From: Siphonodentalium dalli
Taxonomy: Eukaryota > Mollusca > Scaphopoda > Gadilida > Siphonodentaliidae
Length of the DNA: 64,000 bases
NCBI GenBank assembly: GCA_032622095.1
Contig: CP136061.1
Location: 167,157,107 to 167,221,106 of the forward strand
Direction of reading: 5' to 3'
Shown: piece by piece, positions 22,801 to 37,144 of the stretch
How the letters are laid out: the number at the start of each line of letters is the position of its first letter
Position numbering within the stretch: position 1 is the stretch's first letter
Position numbers and translations under genes: made by a program
Notes under the pieces: model-generated
Told to the model about the DNA's origin: nothing
What the model saw: only the letters and a program-made list of their open reading frames with translations
Databases searched by the model: none

Positions 22801-25800
22801 CGGCCATGTTTTTTTTCCGAATGACCCCAAAATGGCTCGTTCCCATCTACATGTCAATGTCAACATCCATGACAAATTTCATAATAATCGGACCAAAGGT
22901 ACGAACTATAGCCCGTGCTAAAGAATTTAGTCATACAAAGAGTCAAATCCAAGATGGCTGCTGGCGGCCATGTTTTTTGGTCGATTGACCCCAAAATGAC
23001 TCGTTCCCATCTACATTCCAATTTCAACAACCATGACAAATTTCATGATGATCAGACGAACAGTATGACCTGTGGCCCGTGCCAATGGATTAAATTTTGA
23101 AATCCAAGATGGCCGCTGGCGGCCATGTTTTTTGTCCGGATGACCCCAAAATGACTCGTTCCCATCTACATTCCAATTTCAACAACCATGACTAATTTTA
23201 TGATGATCAGACTAAAGGTACAACCTGTAGCCCGTGCTAAAGGATTTAGTCATACAAAGAGTAAAATCCAAGATGGCTGCTGGCGACCATGTTTTTTGGC
23301 CGAATGACCCCAAAATTACTCGTTCCCATCTACATGTCAATATTATCATCCAGGACAAATTTCATTATGATCAGACGAACAGTACGACCTGTAGCCCGTG
23401 CTAATGGATTAAATTTTGAAATCCAAGATGGCCGCTGGCGGCCATGTTTTTTGTCCGGATGACCCCAAAATGACTCGTTCCCATCTACATTCCAATTTCA
23501 ACAACCATGACTAATTTTATGATGATCAGACTAAAGGTACAACCTGTAGTCCATGATAAAGGATTTAGTCATACAAAGAGTAAAATCAAAGATGGCTGCT
23601 GGTGGCCATGTTTTTTGGCCGAATGACCCCAAAATGACTTGTTCCCATCTTCATGTCATTATTAACATTCATGACAAATTTAATGATGATCAGACTAAAG
23701 GTACAACCTGTAGCCCGTGCTAAAGGATTTAGTCATACAAAGAGTAAAATCCAAGATGGCTGCTGGTGGCCATGTTTTTCGGCCGAATGACCCCAAAATG
23801 ACTCGTTCCCATCTACATGTCATTGTTAACATCCATGATAAATTTGTGATGATCAGACTAAAGGTACAATCTGCAGCCCGTGCTAAAGAATTTAGTCATA
23901 CAAAGAGTAAAATCCAAGATGGCTGCTGGCGGCCATGTTTTTTGGCCGAATGACCCCAAAATTACTCGTTCCAATCTACATGTCAATATTATCATCCATG
24001 ACAAATTTCATGATGATCAGACGAACAGTACGACCTGTGGCCTGTGCTAATGGATTAAATTTAGAAATCCAAGATGGCCGCTGGCGGCCATGTTTTTTGT
24101 CCAAATGACCCCAAAATGACTCGTTCCCATCTACATTCCAATTTCAACAGCCATGACAAATTTTATGATGATCAGACTAAAGGTACCACCTGTAGCCCGT
24201 GCTAAAGGATTTAGTCATACAAAGAGTAAAATCAAAGATGGCTGCTGGTGGCCATCTTTTTTGGCCGAATGACCCCAAAATGACTTGTTCCCATCTACAT
24301 GTCATTATTAACATTCATGACAAATTTAATGATGATCAGACTAAAGGTACAACCTGTAGCCCGTGCTAAAGAATTTAGTCATACAAAGAGTAAAATCCAA
24401 GATAGCTGCTGGCGGCCATGTTTTTTGGCCGAATGACCCTAAAATTACTCGTTCCCATCTACATGTCAATATTATCATCCATGACAAATTTCATGATGAT
24501 CAGACGAACAGTACGACCTGTGGCCCGTGCTAATGGATTAAATTTTGAAATCCAAGATGGCGGCCATGTTTTTTGTCCGAATGAACCCAAAATGACTCGT
24601 TCCCATCTACATTCCAATTTCAACAGCCATGACAAATTTTATGATGATCAGACTAAACGTACGACCTGTAGCTCGTGCTAAAGGATTTAGTCATACAAAG
24701 AGTAAAATCCAAGATGGCTGCTGGCGACCATGTTTTTTGGCCGAATGACCCCAAAATTGCACGTTCCCATCTACATGTCATTGTTAATATCCAAGACACA
24801 TTTTATGATGATCAGACTAGAGGTACGACCTGCAGCCCGTGCTAAAGAATTTAGTCATACAAAGAGTCAAATCCAAGATGGCTGCTGGCGGCCATGTTTT
24901 TTGGCCGATTGACCCCAAAATTACTCGTTCCCATCTACATGTCAATATTATCATCTATGACAAATTTCATGATGATCAGACGAACAGTATGACCTGTGGC
25001 CCGTGCTAATGGATTAAATTTTGAAATCCAAGATGGCCGCTGGCGGCCATGTTTTTTGTCCGGATGACCCCAAAATGACTCGTTCCCATCTACATTCCAA
25101 TTTCAACAACCATGACTAATTTTATGATGATCAGACTAAAGGTACAACCTGTAGCCCGTGCTAAAGGATTTAGTCATACAAAGAGTAAAATCCAAGATGG
25201 CTGCAGGCGACCATGTTTTTTGGCTGAATGACCAAAATTACTCTTTCCCATCTACATGTCAATATTATCATCCATGACAAATTTCATGATGATCAGACGA
25301 ACAGTACGACCTGTGGCCCGTGCTAATGGATTAAATTTTGAAATCCAAGATGGCCACTGGCGGCCATGTTTTTTGTCCAGATGACCCCAAAATGACTCGT
25401 TCCCATCTACATTCCAATTTCAACAACCATGACTAATTTCATGATGATCAGACAAAAGGTACGACCTGTAGCCCGTGCTAAAGGATTTAGTTAGACAAAG
25501 AGTAAAATCCAAGATGGCTGCTGGTGGCCATGTTTTTTGGCCGAATGACCCCAAAATTACTCGTTCCCATCTACATGTCAATATTATCATCTATGACAAA
25601 TTTCATGATGATCAGACGAACAGTATGACCTGTGGCCCGTGCTAATGGATTAAATTTTGAAATCCAAGATGGCCGCTGGCGGCCATGTTTTTTGTCCGGA
25701 TGACCCCAAAATGACTCGTTCCCATCTACATTCCAATTTCAACAACCATGACTAATTTTATGATGATCAGACTAAAGGTACAACCTGTAGCCCGTGCTAA

Positions 25801-28442
25801 AGGATTTAGTCATACAAAGAGTAAAATCCAAGATGGCTGCAGGCGACCATGTTTTTTGGCTGAATGACCAAAATTACTCTTTCCCATCTACATGTCAATA
25901 TTATCATCCATGACAAATTTCATGATGATCAGACGAACAGTACGACCTGTGGCCCGTGCTAATGGATTAAATTTTGAAATCCAAGATGGCCACTGGCGGC
26001 CATGTTTTTTGTCCAGATGACCCCAAAATGACTCGTTCCCATCTACATTCCAATTTCAACAACCATGACTAATTTCATGATGATCAGACAAAAGGTACGA
26101 CCTGTAGCCCGTGCTAAAGGATTTAGTTAGACAAAGAGTAAAATCCAAGATGGCTGCTGGTGGCCATGTTTTTTGGCCGAATGACCCCAAAATGACTTGT
26201 TCCTATCTACATGTCATTATTAACATTGATGACAAATTTAATGATGATCAGACTAAAGGTACAACCTGTAGCCCGTGCTAAAGAATTTAGTCATACAAAG
26301 AGTAATATCCAAGATAGCTGCTGGCGGCCATGTTTTTCGGCCGAATGCCCCCAAAATTACTCGTTCCCATCTACATGTCAATATTATCATCCATGACAAA
26401 TTTCATGATGATCAGACGAACAGTACGACCTGTGGCCAGTGCTAATGGATTAAATTTTGAAATCCAAGATGGCGGCCATGTTTTTTGTCCGAATGAACCC
26501 AAAATGACTCGTTCCCATCTACATTACAATTTCAACAGCCATGACAAATTTTATGATGATCAGACTAAACGTACGACCTGTAGCTCGTGCTAAAGGATTT
26601 AGTCATACAAAGAGTAAAATCCAAGATGGCTGCTGGCGACCATGTTTTTTGGCCGAATGACCCCAAAATTGCACGTTCCCATCTACATGTCATTGTTAAT
26701 ATCCAAGACACATTTTATGATGATCAGACTAGAGGTACGACCTGCAGCCCGTGCTAAAGAATTTAGTCATACAAAGAGTCAAATCCAAGATGGCTGCTGG
26801 CGGCCATGTTTTTTGGCCGATTGACCCCAAAATTACTCGTTCCCATCTACATGTCAATATTATCATCTATGACAAATTTCATGATGATCAGACGAACAGT
26901 ATGACCTGTGGCCCGTGCTAATGGATTAAATTTTGAAATCCAAGATGGCCGCTGGCGGCCATGTTTTTTGTCCGGATGACCCCAAAATGACTCGTTCCCA
27001 TCTACATTTCAATTTCAACAACCATGACTAATTTTATGATGATCAGATTAAAGGTACAACCTGTAGCCCGTGCTAAAGGATTTAGTCATACAAAGAGTAA
27101 AATCCAAGATGGCTGCTGGCGACCATGTTTTTTGGCCGAATGACCCCAAAATTACTCGTTCCCATCTACATGTCAATATTATCATCCATGACAAATTTCA
27201 TGATGATCAGACGAACAGTACGACCTGTGGCCCGTGCTAATGGATTAAATTTTGAAATCCAAGATGGCCGCTGGCGGCCATGTTTTTTGTCCGGATGACC
27301 CCAAAATGACTCGTTCCCATCTACATTCCAATTTCAACAACCATGACTAATTTTATGATGATCAGACTAAAGGTACAACCTGTAGCCCGTTCTAAAGGAT
27401 TTAGTCATACAAAGAGTAAAATTCAAGATGGCTGCTGGCGACCATGTTTTTTGGCTGAATGACCCCAAAATTACTCGTTCCCATCTACATGTCAATATTA
27501 TCATCCATGACAAATTTCATGATGATCAGACGAACAGTATGACATGTGGCCCGTGCTAATGGATTAAATTTTGAAATCCAAGATGGCCACTGGCGGCCAT
27601 GTTTTTTGTCCAGATGACCCCAAAATGACTCGTTCCCATCTACATTCCAATTTCAACAACCATGACTAATTTCATGATGATCAGACAAAAGGTACGACCT
27701 GTAGCCCGTGCTAAAGGATTTAGTTAGACAAAGAGTAAAATCCAAGATGGCTGCTGGTGGCCATGTTTTTTGGCCGAATGACCCCAAAATGACTTGTTCC
27801 TATCTACATGTCATTATTAACATTGATGACAAATTTAATGATGATCAGACTAAAGGTACAACCTGTAGCCCGTGCTAAAGATTTAGTCATACAAAGAGTA
27901 AAATCCAAGATGGCTGTTGGCGACCATGTTTTTTGGCCGAATGACCCCAAAATTACTCGTTCCCATCTACATAGCATGTCAATATTATCATCCATGACAA
28001 ATTTCATGATGATCAGACGAACAGTACGACCTGTGGCCCGTGCTAATGGATTAAATTTTGAAATCCAAGATGGCGGCCATGTTTTTTGTCCGAATGAACC
28101 CAAAATGACTCGTTCCCATCTACATTCCAACTTCAACAGCCATGACAAATTTTATGATGATCAGACTAAAGGTACGACCTGTAGCCCGTGCTAAATGATT
28201 TACTCATACAAAGAGTAAAATCCAAGATGGCTGCTGGCGACCATGTTTTTTGGCCGATTGACCCCAAAATTACTTGTTCCCATCTACATGTCAATATTAT
28301 CATCCATGACAAATTTCATGATGATCAGACGAACAGTACGACCTGTGGCCCGTGCTAATGGATTAAATTTTTAAATCCAAGATGGCCACTGGCAGCCATG
28401 TTTTTTGGCCAAATGACCCCAAAATGACTCGTTCCCATCTAC
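19843..28442 (+). repeat. Higher-order block, copy 1 (8,559-bp offset)
   Basis: Distinctive variants here recur downstream at a fixed offset of 8,559 (19,884 to 28,443; 20,286 to 28,845; 21,148 to 29,707; 21,950 to 30,509), then 6,792 (24,418 to 31,210; 24,730 to 31,522), then 6,156 (26,211 to 32,367; 27,804 to 33,960). The offset drops by 1,767 and then 636 because this copy holds two internal tandem duplications (11 and 4 monomers) that the second copy lacks. The 1,767-bp duplication spans about 20,950-22,727 and 22,728-24,494. Confidence 0.85.
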
Positions 28443-31400
28443 ATGTCAATGTCAACATTGAATAATGAATTGAATTTAGCCCGAATGTTTTTTGGTCGAA
28501 TGATCCCAAAATTACTCGTTCCAATCTACATGTCAATATTATCATCCTTGACAAATTTCATGATGATCAGACGAACAGTACGACCTGTGGCCCGTGCTAA
28601 TGTATTAAATTTTGAAATCCAAGATGGCCGCTGGCGGCCATGTTTTTTGTCCGAATGAACCCAAAATGACTCGTTCCCATCTACATTCCAATTTCAACAG
28701 CCATGACAAATTTTATGATGATCAGACTAAAGGTACGACGTGTAGCCCGTGCTAAAGTATTTAGTCATACAAAGAGTAAAATCAAAGATGGCTGCTGGTG
28801 GCCATGTTTTTTGGCCGAATGACCCCAAAATGACTTGTTCCCATCTACATGTCATTATTAACATTCATGACAAATTTAATGATGATCAGATTAAAGGTAC
28901 AACCTGTAGCCCGTGCTAAAGATTTAGTCATACAAAGAGTAAAATCCAAGATGGCTGCTGGCGACCATGTTTTTTGGCCGAATGACCCCAAAATTACTCG
29001 TTCCCATCTACATGTCAATATTATCATCCATGACAAATTTCATGATGATCAGACGAACAGTACGACCTGTGGCCCGTGCTAATGGATTAAATTTTGAAAT
29101 CCAAGATGGCGGCCATGTTTTTTGTCCGAATGAACCCAAAATGACTCGTTCCCATCTACATTCCAACTTCAACAGCCATGACAAATTTTATGATGATCAG
29201 ACTAAAGGTACGACCTGTAGCCCGTGCTAAAGGATTTACTCATACAAAGAGTAAAATCCAAGATGGCTGCTGGCGATCATGTTTTTTAGCCGAATAACCC
29301 CAAAATTACACGTTCCCATCTACATGTCATTGTTAATATCCATGACAAATTTTATGATGATCAGACTAAAGGTACGACCTGTAGCCCGTGTCAAAGGATT
29401 TAGTCATGCAAAGAGTAAAATCTAAGATGGCTGCTGGCGGCCTTGTTTTTTAGCCGAATGACCCCAAAATTACTCGTTCCCATCTACATGTCAATATTAA
29501 CATCCATGACAAATTTCATGACAATAAGACGAACAGTACGGCCTGTAGCCCGTGCTAATGGATTGAATTTTGAAATCCAAGATGGCCACTGGCGGCCATG
29601 TTTTTTTTCCGAATGACCCCAAAATGACTCGTTCCCATCTACATGTCAATGTCAACATCCATGACAAATTTCATAATAATCGGACCAAAGGTACGAACTA
29701 TAGCCCGTGCTAAAGAATTTAGTCATACAAAGAGTCAAATCCAAGAAGGCTGCTGGCGGCCATGTTTTTTGGACGATTGACCCCAAAATGACTCGTTCCC
29801 ATCTACATTCCAATTTCAACAACCATGACAAATTTCATGATGATCAGACGAACAGTATGACCTGTGGCCCGTGCCAATGGATTAAATTTTTAAATCCAAG
29901 ATGGCCGCTGGCGGCCATGTTTTTTGTCCGGATGACCCCAAAATGACTCGTTCCCATCTACATTCCAATTTCAACAACCATGACTAATTTTATGATGATC
30001 AGACTAAAGGTACAACCTGTAGCCCGTGCTAAAGGATTTAGTCATACAAAGAGTAAAATCCAAGATGGCTGCTGGCGACCATGTTTTTTGGCCGAATGAC
30101 CCCAAAATTACTCGTTCCCATCTACATGTCAATATTATCATCCAGGACAAATTTCATTATGATCAGACGAACAGTACGACCTGTAGCCCGTGCTAATGGA
30201 TTAAATTTTGAAATCCAAGATGGCCGCTGGCGGCCATGTTTTTTGTCCGGATGACCCCAAAATGACTCGTTCCCATCTACATTCCAATTTCAACAACCAT
30301 GACTAATTTTATGATGATCAGACTAAAGGTACAACCTGTAGTCCGTGATAAAGGATTTAGTCATACAAAGAGTAAAATCAAAGATGGCTGCTGGTGGCCA
30401 TGTTTTTTGGCCGAATGACCCCAAAATGACTTGTTCCCATCTACATGTCATTATTAACATTCATGACAAATTTAATGATGATCAGACTAAAGGTACAACC
30501 TGTAGCCCGTGCTAAAGGATTTAGTCATACAAAGAGTAAAATCCAAGATGGCTGCTGGTGGCCATGTTTTTCGGCCGAATGACCCCAAAATGACTCGTTC
30601 CCATCTACATGTCATTGTTAACATCCATGATAAATTTGTGATGATCAGACTAAAGGTACAATCTGCAGCCCGTGCTAAAGAATTTAGTCATACAAAGAGT
30701 AAAATCCAAGATGGCTGCTGGCGGCCATGTTTTTTGGCCGAATGACCCCAAAATTACTCGTTCCAATCTACATGTCAATATTATCATCCATGACAAATTT
30801 CATGATGATCAGACGAACAGTACGACCTGTGGCCCGTGCTAATGGATTAAATTTAGAAATCCAAGATGGCCGCTGGCGGCCATGTTTTTTGTCCAAATGA
30901 CCCCAAAATGACTCGTTCCCATCTACATTCCAATTTCAACAGCCATGACAAATTTTATGATGATCAGACTAAAGGTACCACCTGTAGCCCGTGCTAAAGG
31001 ATTTAGTCATACAAAGAGTAAAATCAAAGATGGCTGCTGGTGGCCATCTTTTTTGGCCGAATGACCCCAAAATGACTTGTTCCCATCTACATGTCATTAT
31101 TAACATTCATGACAAATTTAATGATGATCAGACTAAAGGTACAACCTGTAGCCCGTGCTAAAGAATTTAGTCATACAAAGAGTAAAATCCAAGATAGCTG
31201 CTGGCGGCCATGTTTTTTGGCCGAATGACCCTAAAATTACTCGTTCCCATCTACATGTCAATATTATCATCCATGACAAATTTCATGATGATCAGACGAA
31301 CAGTACGACCTGTGGCCCGTGCTAATGGATTAAATTTTGAAATCCAAGATGGCGGCCATGTTTTTTGTCCGAATGAACCCAAAATGACTCGTTCCCATCT

Positions 31401-34400
31401 ACATTCCAATTTCAACAGCCATGACAAATTTTATGATGATCAGACTAAACGTACGACCTGTAGCTCGTGCTAAAGGATTTAGTCATACAAAGAGTAAAAT
31501 CCAAGATGGCTGCTGGCGACCATGTTTTTTGGCCGATTGACCCCAAAATTGCACGTTCCCATCTACATGTCATTGTTAATATCCAAGACACATTTTATGA
31601 TGATCAGACTAGAGGTACGACCTGCAGCCCGTGCTAAAGAATTTAGTCATACAAAGAGTCAAATCCAAGATGGCTGCTGGCGGCCATGTTTTTTGGCCGA
31701 TTGACCCCAAAATTACTCGTTCCCATCTACATGTCAATATTATCATCTATGACAAATTTCATGATGATCAGACGAACAGTATGACCTGTGGCCCGTGCTA
31801 ATGGATTAAATTTTGAAATCCAAGATGGCCGCTGGCGGCCATGTTTTTTGTCCGGATGACCCCAAAATGACTCGTTCCCATCTACATTCCAATTTCAACA
31901 ACCATGACTAATTTTATGATGATCAGACTAAAGGTACAACCTGTAGCCCGTGCTAAAGGATTTAGTCATACAAAGAGTAAAATCCAAGATGGCTGCAGGC
32001 GACCATGTTTTTTGGCTGAATGACCAAAATTACTCTTTCCCATCTACATGTCAATATTATCATCCATGACAAATTTCATGATGATCAGACGAACAGTACG
32101 ACCTGTGGCCCGTGCTAATGGATTAAATTTTGAAATCCAAGATGGCCACTGGCGGCCATGTTTTTTGTCCAGATGACCCCAAAATGACTCATTCCCATCT
32201 ACATTCCAATTTCAACAACCATGACTAATTTCATGATGATCAGACAAAAGGTACGACCTGTAGCCCGTGCTAAAGGATTTAGTTAGACAAAGAGTAAAAT
32301 CCAAGATGGCTGCTGGTGGCCATGTTTTTTGGCCGAATGACCCCAAAATGACTTGTTCCTATCTACATGTCATTATTAACATTGATGACAAATTTTATGA
32401 TGATCAGACTAAAGGTACAACCTGTAGCCCGTGCTAAAGAATTTAGTCATACAAAGAGTAATATCCAAGATAGCTGCTGGCGGCCATGTTTTTCGGCCGA
32501 ATGCCCCCAAAATTACTCGTTCCCATCTACATGTCAATATTATCATCCATGACAAATTTCATGATGATCAGACGAACAGTACGACCTGTGGCCCGTGCTA
32601 ATGGATTAAATTTTGAAATCCAAGATGGCGGCCATGTTTTTTGTCCGAATGAACCCAAAATGACTCGTTCCCATCTACATTACAATTTCAACAGCCATGA
32701 CAAATTTTATGATGATCAGACTAAACGTACGACCTGTAGCTCGTGCTAAAGGATTTAGTCATACAAAGAGTAAAATCCAAGATGGCTGCTGGCGACCATG
32801 TTTTTTGGCCGAATGACCCCAAAATTGCACGTTCCCATCTACATGTCATTGTTAATATCCATGAAACATTTTATGATGATCAGACTAAAGGTACGACCTG
32901 CAGCCCGTGCTAAAGAATTTAGTCATACAAAGAGTCAAATCCAAGATGGCTGCTGGCGGCCATGTTTTTTGGCCGATTGACCCCAAAATTACTCGTTCCC
33001 ATCTACATGTCAATATTATCATCCATGACAAATTTCATGATGATCAGACGAACAGTATGACCTGTGGCCCGTGCCAATGGATTAAATTTTGAAATCCAAG
33101 ATGGCCGCTGGCGGCCATGTTTTTTGTCCGGATGACCCCAAAATGACTCGTTCCCATCTACATTTCAATTTCAACAACCATGACTAATTTTATGATGATC
33201 AGACTAAAGGTACAACCTGTAGCCCGTGCTAAAGGATTTAGTCATACAAAGAGTAAAATCCAAGATGGCTGCTGGCGACCATGTTTTTTGGCCGAATGAC
33301 CCCAAAATTACTCGTTCCCATCTACATGTCAATATTATCATCCATGACAAATTTCATGATGATCAGACGAACAGTACGACCTGTGGCCCGTGCTAATGGA
33401 TTAAATTTTGAAATCCAAGATGGCCGCTGGCGGCCATGTTTTTTGTCCGGATGACCCCAAAATGACTCGTTCCCATCTACATTCCAATTTCAACAACCAT
33501 GACTAATTTTATGATGATCAGACTAAAGGTACAACCTGTAGCCCGTGCTAAAGGATTTAGTCATACAAAGAGTAAAATTCAAGATGGCTGCTGGCGACCA
33601 TGTTTTTTGGCTGAATGACCCCAAAATTACTCGTTCCCATCTACATGTCAATATTATCATCCATGACAAATTTCATGATGATCAGACGAACAGTATGACA
33701 TGTGGCCCGTGCTAATGGATTAAATTTTGAAATCCAAGATGGCCACTGGCGGCCATGTTTTTTATCCAGATGACCCCAAAATGACTCGTTCCCATCTACA
33801 TTCCAATTTCAACAACCATGACTAATTTCATGATGATCAGACAAAAGGTACGACCTGTAGCCCGTGCTAAAGGATTTAGTTAGACAAAGAGTAAAATCCA
33901 AGATGGCTGCTGGTGGCCATGTTTTTTGGCCGAATGACCCCAAAATGACTTGTTCCTATCTACATGTCATTATTAACATTGATGACAAATTTAATGATGA
34001 TCAGACTAAAGGTACAACCTGTAGCCCGTGCTAAAGATTTAGTCATACAAAGAGTAAAATCCAAGATGGCTGCTGGCGACCATGTTTTTTGGCCGAATGA
34101 CCCCAAAATTACTCGTTCCCATCTACATAGCATGTCAATATTATCATCCATGACAAATTTCATGATGATCAGACGAACAGTACGACCTGTGGCCCGTGCT
34201 AATGGATTAAATTTTGAAATCCAAGATGGCGGCCATGTTTTTTGTCCGAATGAACCCAAAATGACTCGTTCCCATCTACATTCCAACTTCAACAGCCATG
34301 ACAAATTTTATGATGATCAGACTAAAGGTACGACCTGTAGCCCGTGCTAAAGGATTTACTCATACAAAGAGTAAAATCCAAGATGGCTGCTGGCGACCAT

Positions 34401-34444
34401 GTTTTTTGGCCGATTGACCCCAAAATTACTTGTTCCCATCTACA
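28443..34444 (+). repeat. Higher-order block, copy 2
   Basis: Nearly identical to 19,884-28,288 apart from the two missing internal duplications. The rare variant AACATTGAATAATGAATTGA at 28,455 matches 19,896. Collinearity ends at about 34,444, where the sequence switches to a copy of 32,367 onward (offset 2,077). Confidence 0.8.
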
Positions 34445-37144
34445 TGTCATTATTAACATTGATGACAAATTTAATGATGATCAGACTAAAGGTACAACCT
34501 GTAGCCCGTGCTAAAGAATTTAGTCATACAAAGAGTAATATCCAAGATAGCTGCTGGAGGCCATGTTTTTCGGCCGAATGCCCCCAAAATTACTCGTTCC
34601 CATCTACATGTCAATATTATCATCCATGACAAATTTCATGATGATCAGACGAACAGTACGACCTGTGGCCCGTGCTAATGGATTAAATTTTGAAATCCAA
34701 GATGGCGGCCATGTTTTTTGTCCGAATGAACCCAAAATGACTCGTTCCCATCTACATTACAATTTCAACAGCCATGACAAATTTTATGATGATCAGACTA
34801 AACGTACGACCTGTAGCTCGTGCTAAAGGATTTAGTCATACAAAGAGTAAAATCCAAGATGGCTGCTGGCGACCATGTTTTTTGGCCGAATGACCCCAAA
34901 ATTGCACGTTCCCATCTACATGTCATTGTTAATATCCATGAAACATTTTATGATGATCAGACTAAAGGTACGACCTGCAGCCCGTGCTAAAGAATTTAGT
35001 CATACAAAGAGTCAAATCCAAGATGGCTGCTGGCGGCCATGTTTTTTGGCCGATTGACCCCAAAATTACTCGTTCCCATCTACATGTCAATATTATCATC
35101 CATGACAAATTTCATGATGATCAGACGAACAGTATGACCTGTGGCCCGTGCCAATGGATTAAATTTTGAAATCCAAGATGGCCGCTGGCGGCCATGTTTT
35201 TTGTCCGGATGACCCCAAAATGACTCGTTCCCATCTACATTTCAATTTCAACAACCATGACTAATTTTATGATGATCAGACTAAAGGTACAACCTGTAGC
35301 CCGTGCTAAAGGATTTAGTCATACAAAGAGTAAAATCCAAGATGGCTGCTGGCGACCATGTTTTTTGGCCGAATGACCCCAAAATTACTCGTTCCCATCT
35401 ACATGTCAATATTATCATCCATGACAAATTTCATGATGATCAGACGAACAGTACGACCTGTGGCCCGTGCTAATGGATTAAATTTTGAAATCCAAGATGG
35501 CCGCTGGCGGCCATGTTTTTTGTCCGGATGACCCCAAAATGACTCGTTCCCATCTACATTCCAATTTCAACAACCATGACTAATTTTATGATGATCAGAC
35601 TAAAGGTACAACCTGTAGCCCGTGCTAAAGGATTTAGTCATACAAAGAGTAAAATTCAAGATGGCTGCTGGTGGCCATCTTTTTTGGCCGAATGACCCCA
35701 AAATTACTCGTTCCCATCTACATGTCAATATTATCATCCATGACAAATTTCATGATGATCAGACTAAAGGTACAACCTGTAGCCCGTGCTAAAGAATTTA
35801 GTCATACAAAGAGTAAAATCCAAGATAGCTGCTGGCGGCCATGTTTTTTGGCCGAATGCCCCCAAAATTACTCGTTCCCATCTACATGTCAATATTATCA
35901 TCCATGACAAATTTCATGATGATCAGACGAACAGTACGACCTGTGGCCCGTGCTAATGGATTAAATTTTGAAATCCAAGATGGCGGCCATGTTTTTTGTC
36001 CGAATGAACCCAAAATGACTCGTTCCCATCTACATACCAATTTCAACAGCCATGACAAATTTTATGATGATCAGACTAAACGTACGACCTGTAGCTTGTG
36101 CTAAAGGATTTAGTCATACAAAGAGTAAAATCCAAGATGGCTGCTGGCGACAATGTTTTTTGGCCGAATGACCCCAAAATTGCACGTTCCCATCTACATG
36201 TCATTGTTAATATCCATGACACATTTTATGATGATCAGACTAAAGGTACGACCTGCAGCCCGTGCTAAAGAATTTAGTCATACAAAGAGTCAAATCCAAG
36301 ATGGCTGCTGGCGGCCATGTTTTTTGGCCGATTGACCCCAAAATTACTCGTTCCCATCTACATGTCAATATTATCATCCATGACAAATTTCATGATGATC
36401 AGACGAACAGTATGACCTGTGGCCCGTGCCAATGGATTAAATTTTGAAATCCAAGATGGCCGCTGGCGGCCATGTTTTTTGTCCGGATGACCCCAAAATG
36501 ACTCGTTCCCATCTACATTTCAACAACCATGACTAATTTTATGATGATCAGACTAAAGGTACAACCTGTAGCCCGTGCTAAAGGATTTAGTCATACAAAG
36601 AGTAAAATCCAAGATGGCTGCTGGCGACCATGTTTTTTGGCCGAATGACCCCAAAATTACTCGTTCCCATCTACATGTCAATATTATCATCCATGACAAA
36701 TTTCATGATGATCAGACGAACAGTACGACCTGTGGCCCGTGCTAATGGATTAAATTTTGAAATCCAAGATGGCCGCTGGCGGCCATGTTTTTTGTCCGGA
36801 TGACCCCAAAATGACTCGTTCCCATCTACATTCCAATTTCAACAACCATGACTAATTTTATGATGATCAGACTAAAGGTACAACCTGTAGCCCGTGCTAA
36901 AGGATTTAGTCATACAAAGAGTAAAATTCAAGATGGCTGCTGGCGACCATGTTTTTTGGCTGAATGACCCCAAAATTACTCGTTCCCATCTACATGTCAA
37001 TATTATCATCCATGACAAATTTCATGATGATCAGACGAACAGTATGACATGTGGCCCGTGCTAATGGATTAAATTTTGAAATCCAAGATGGCCACTGGCG
37101 GCCATGTTTTTTGTCCAGATGACCCCAAAATGACTCGTTCCCAT

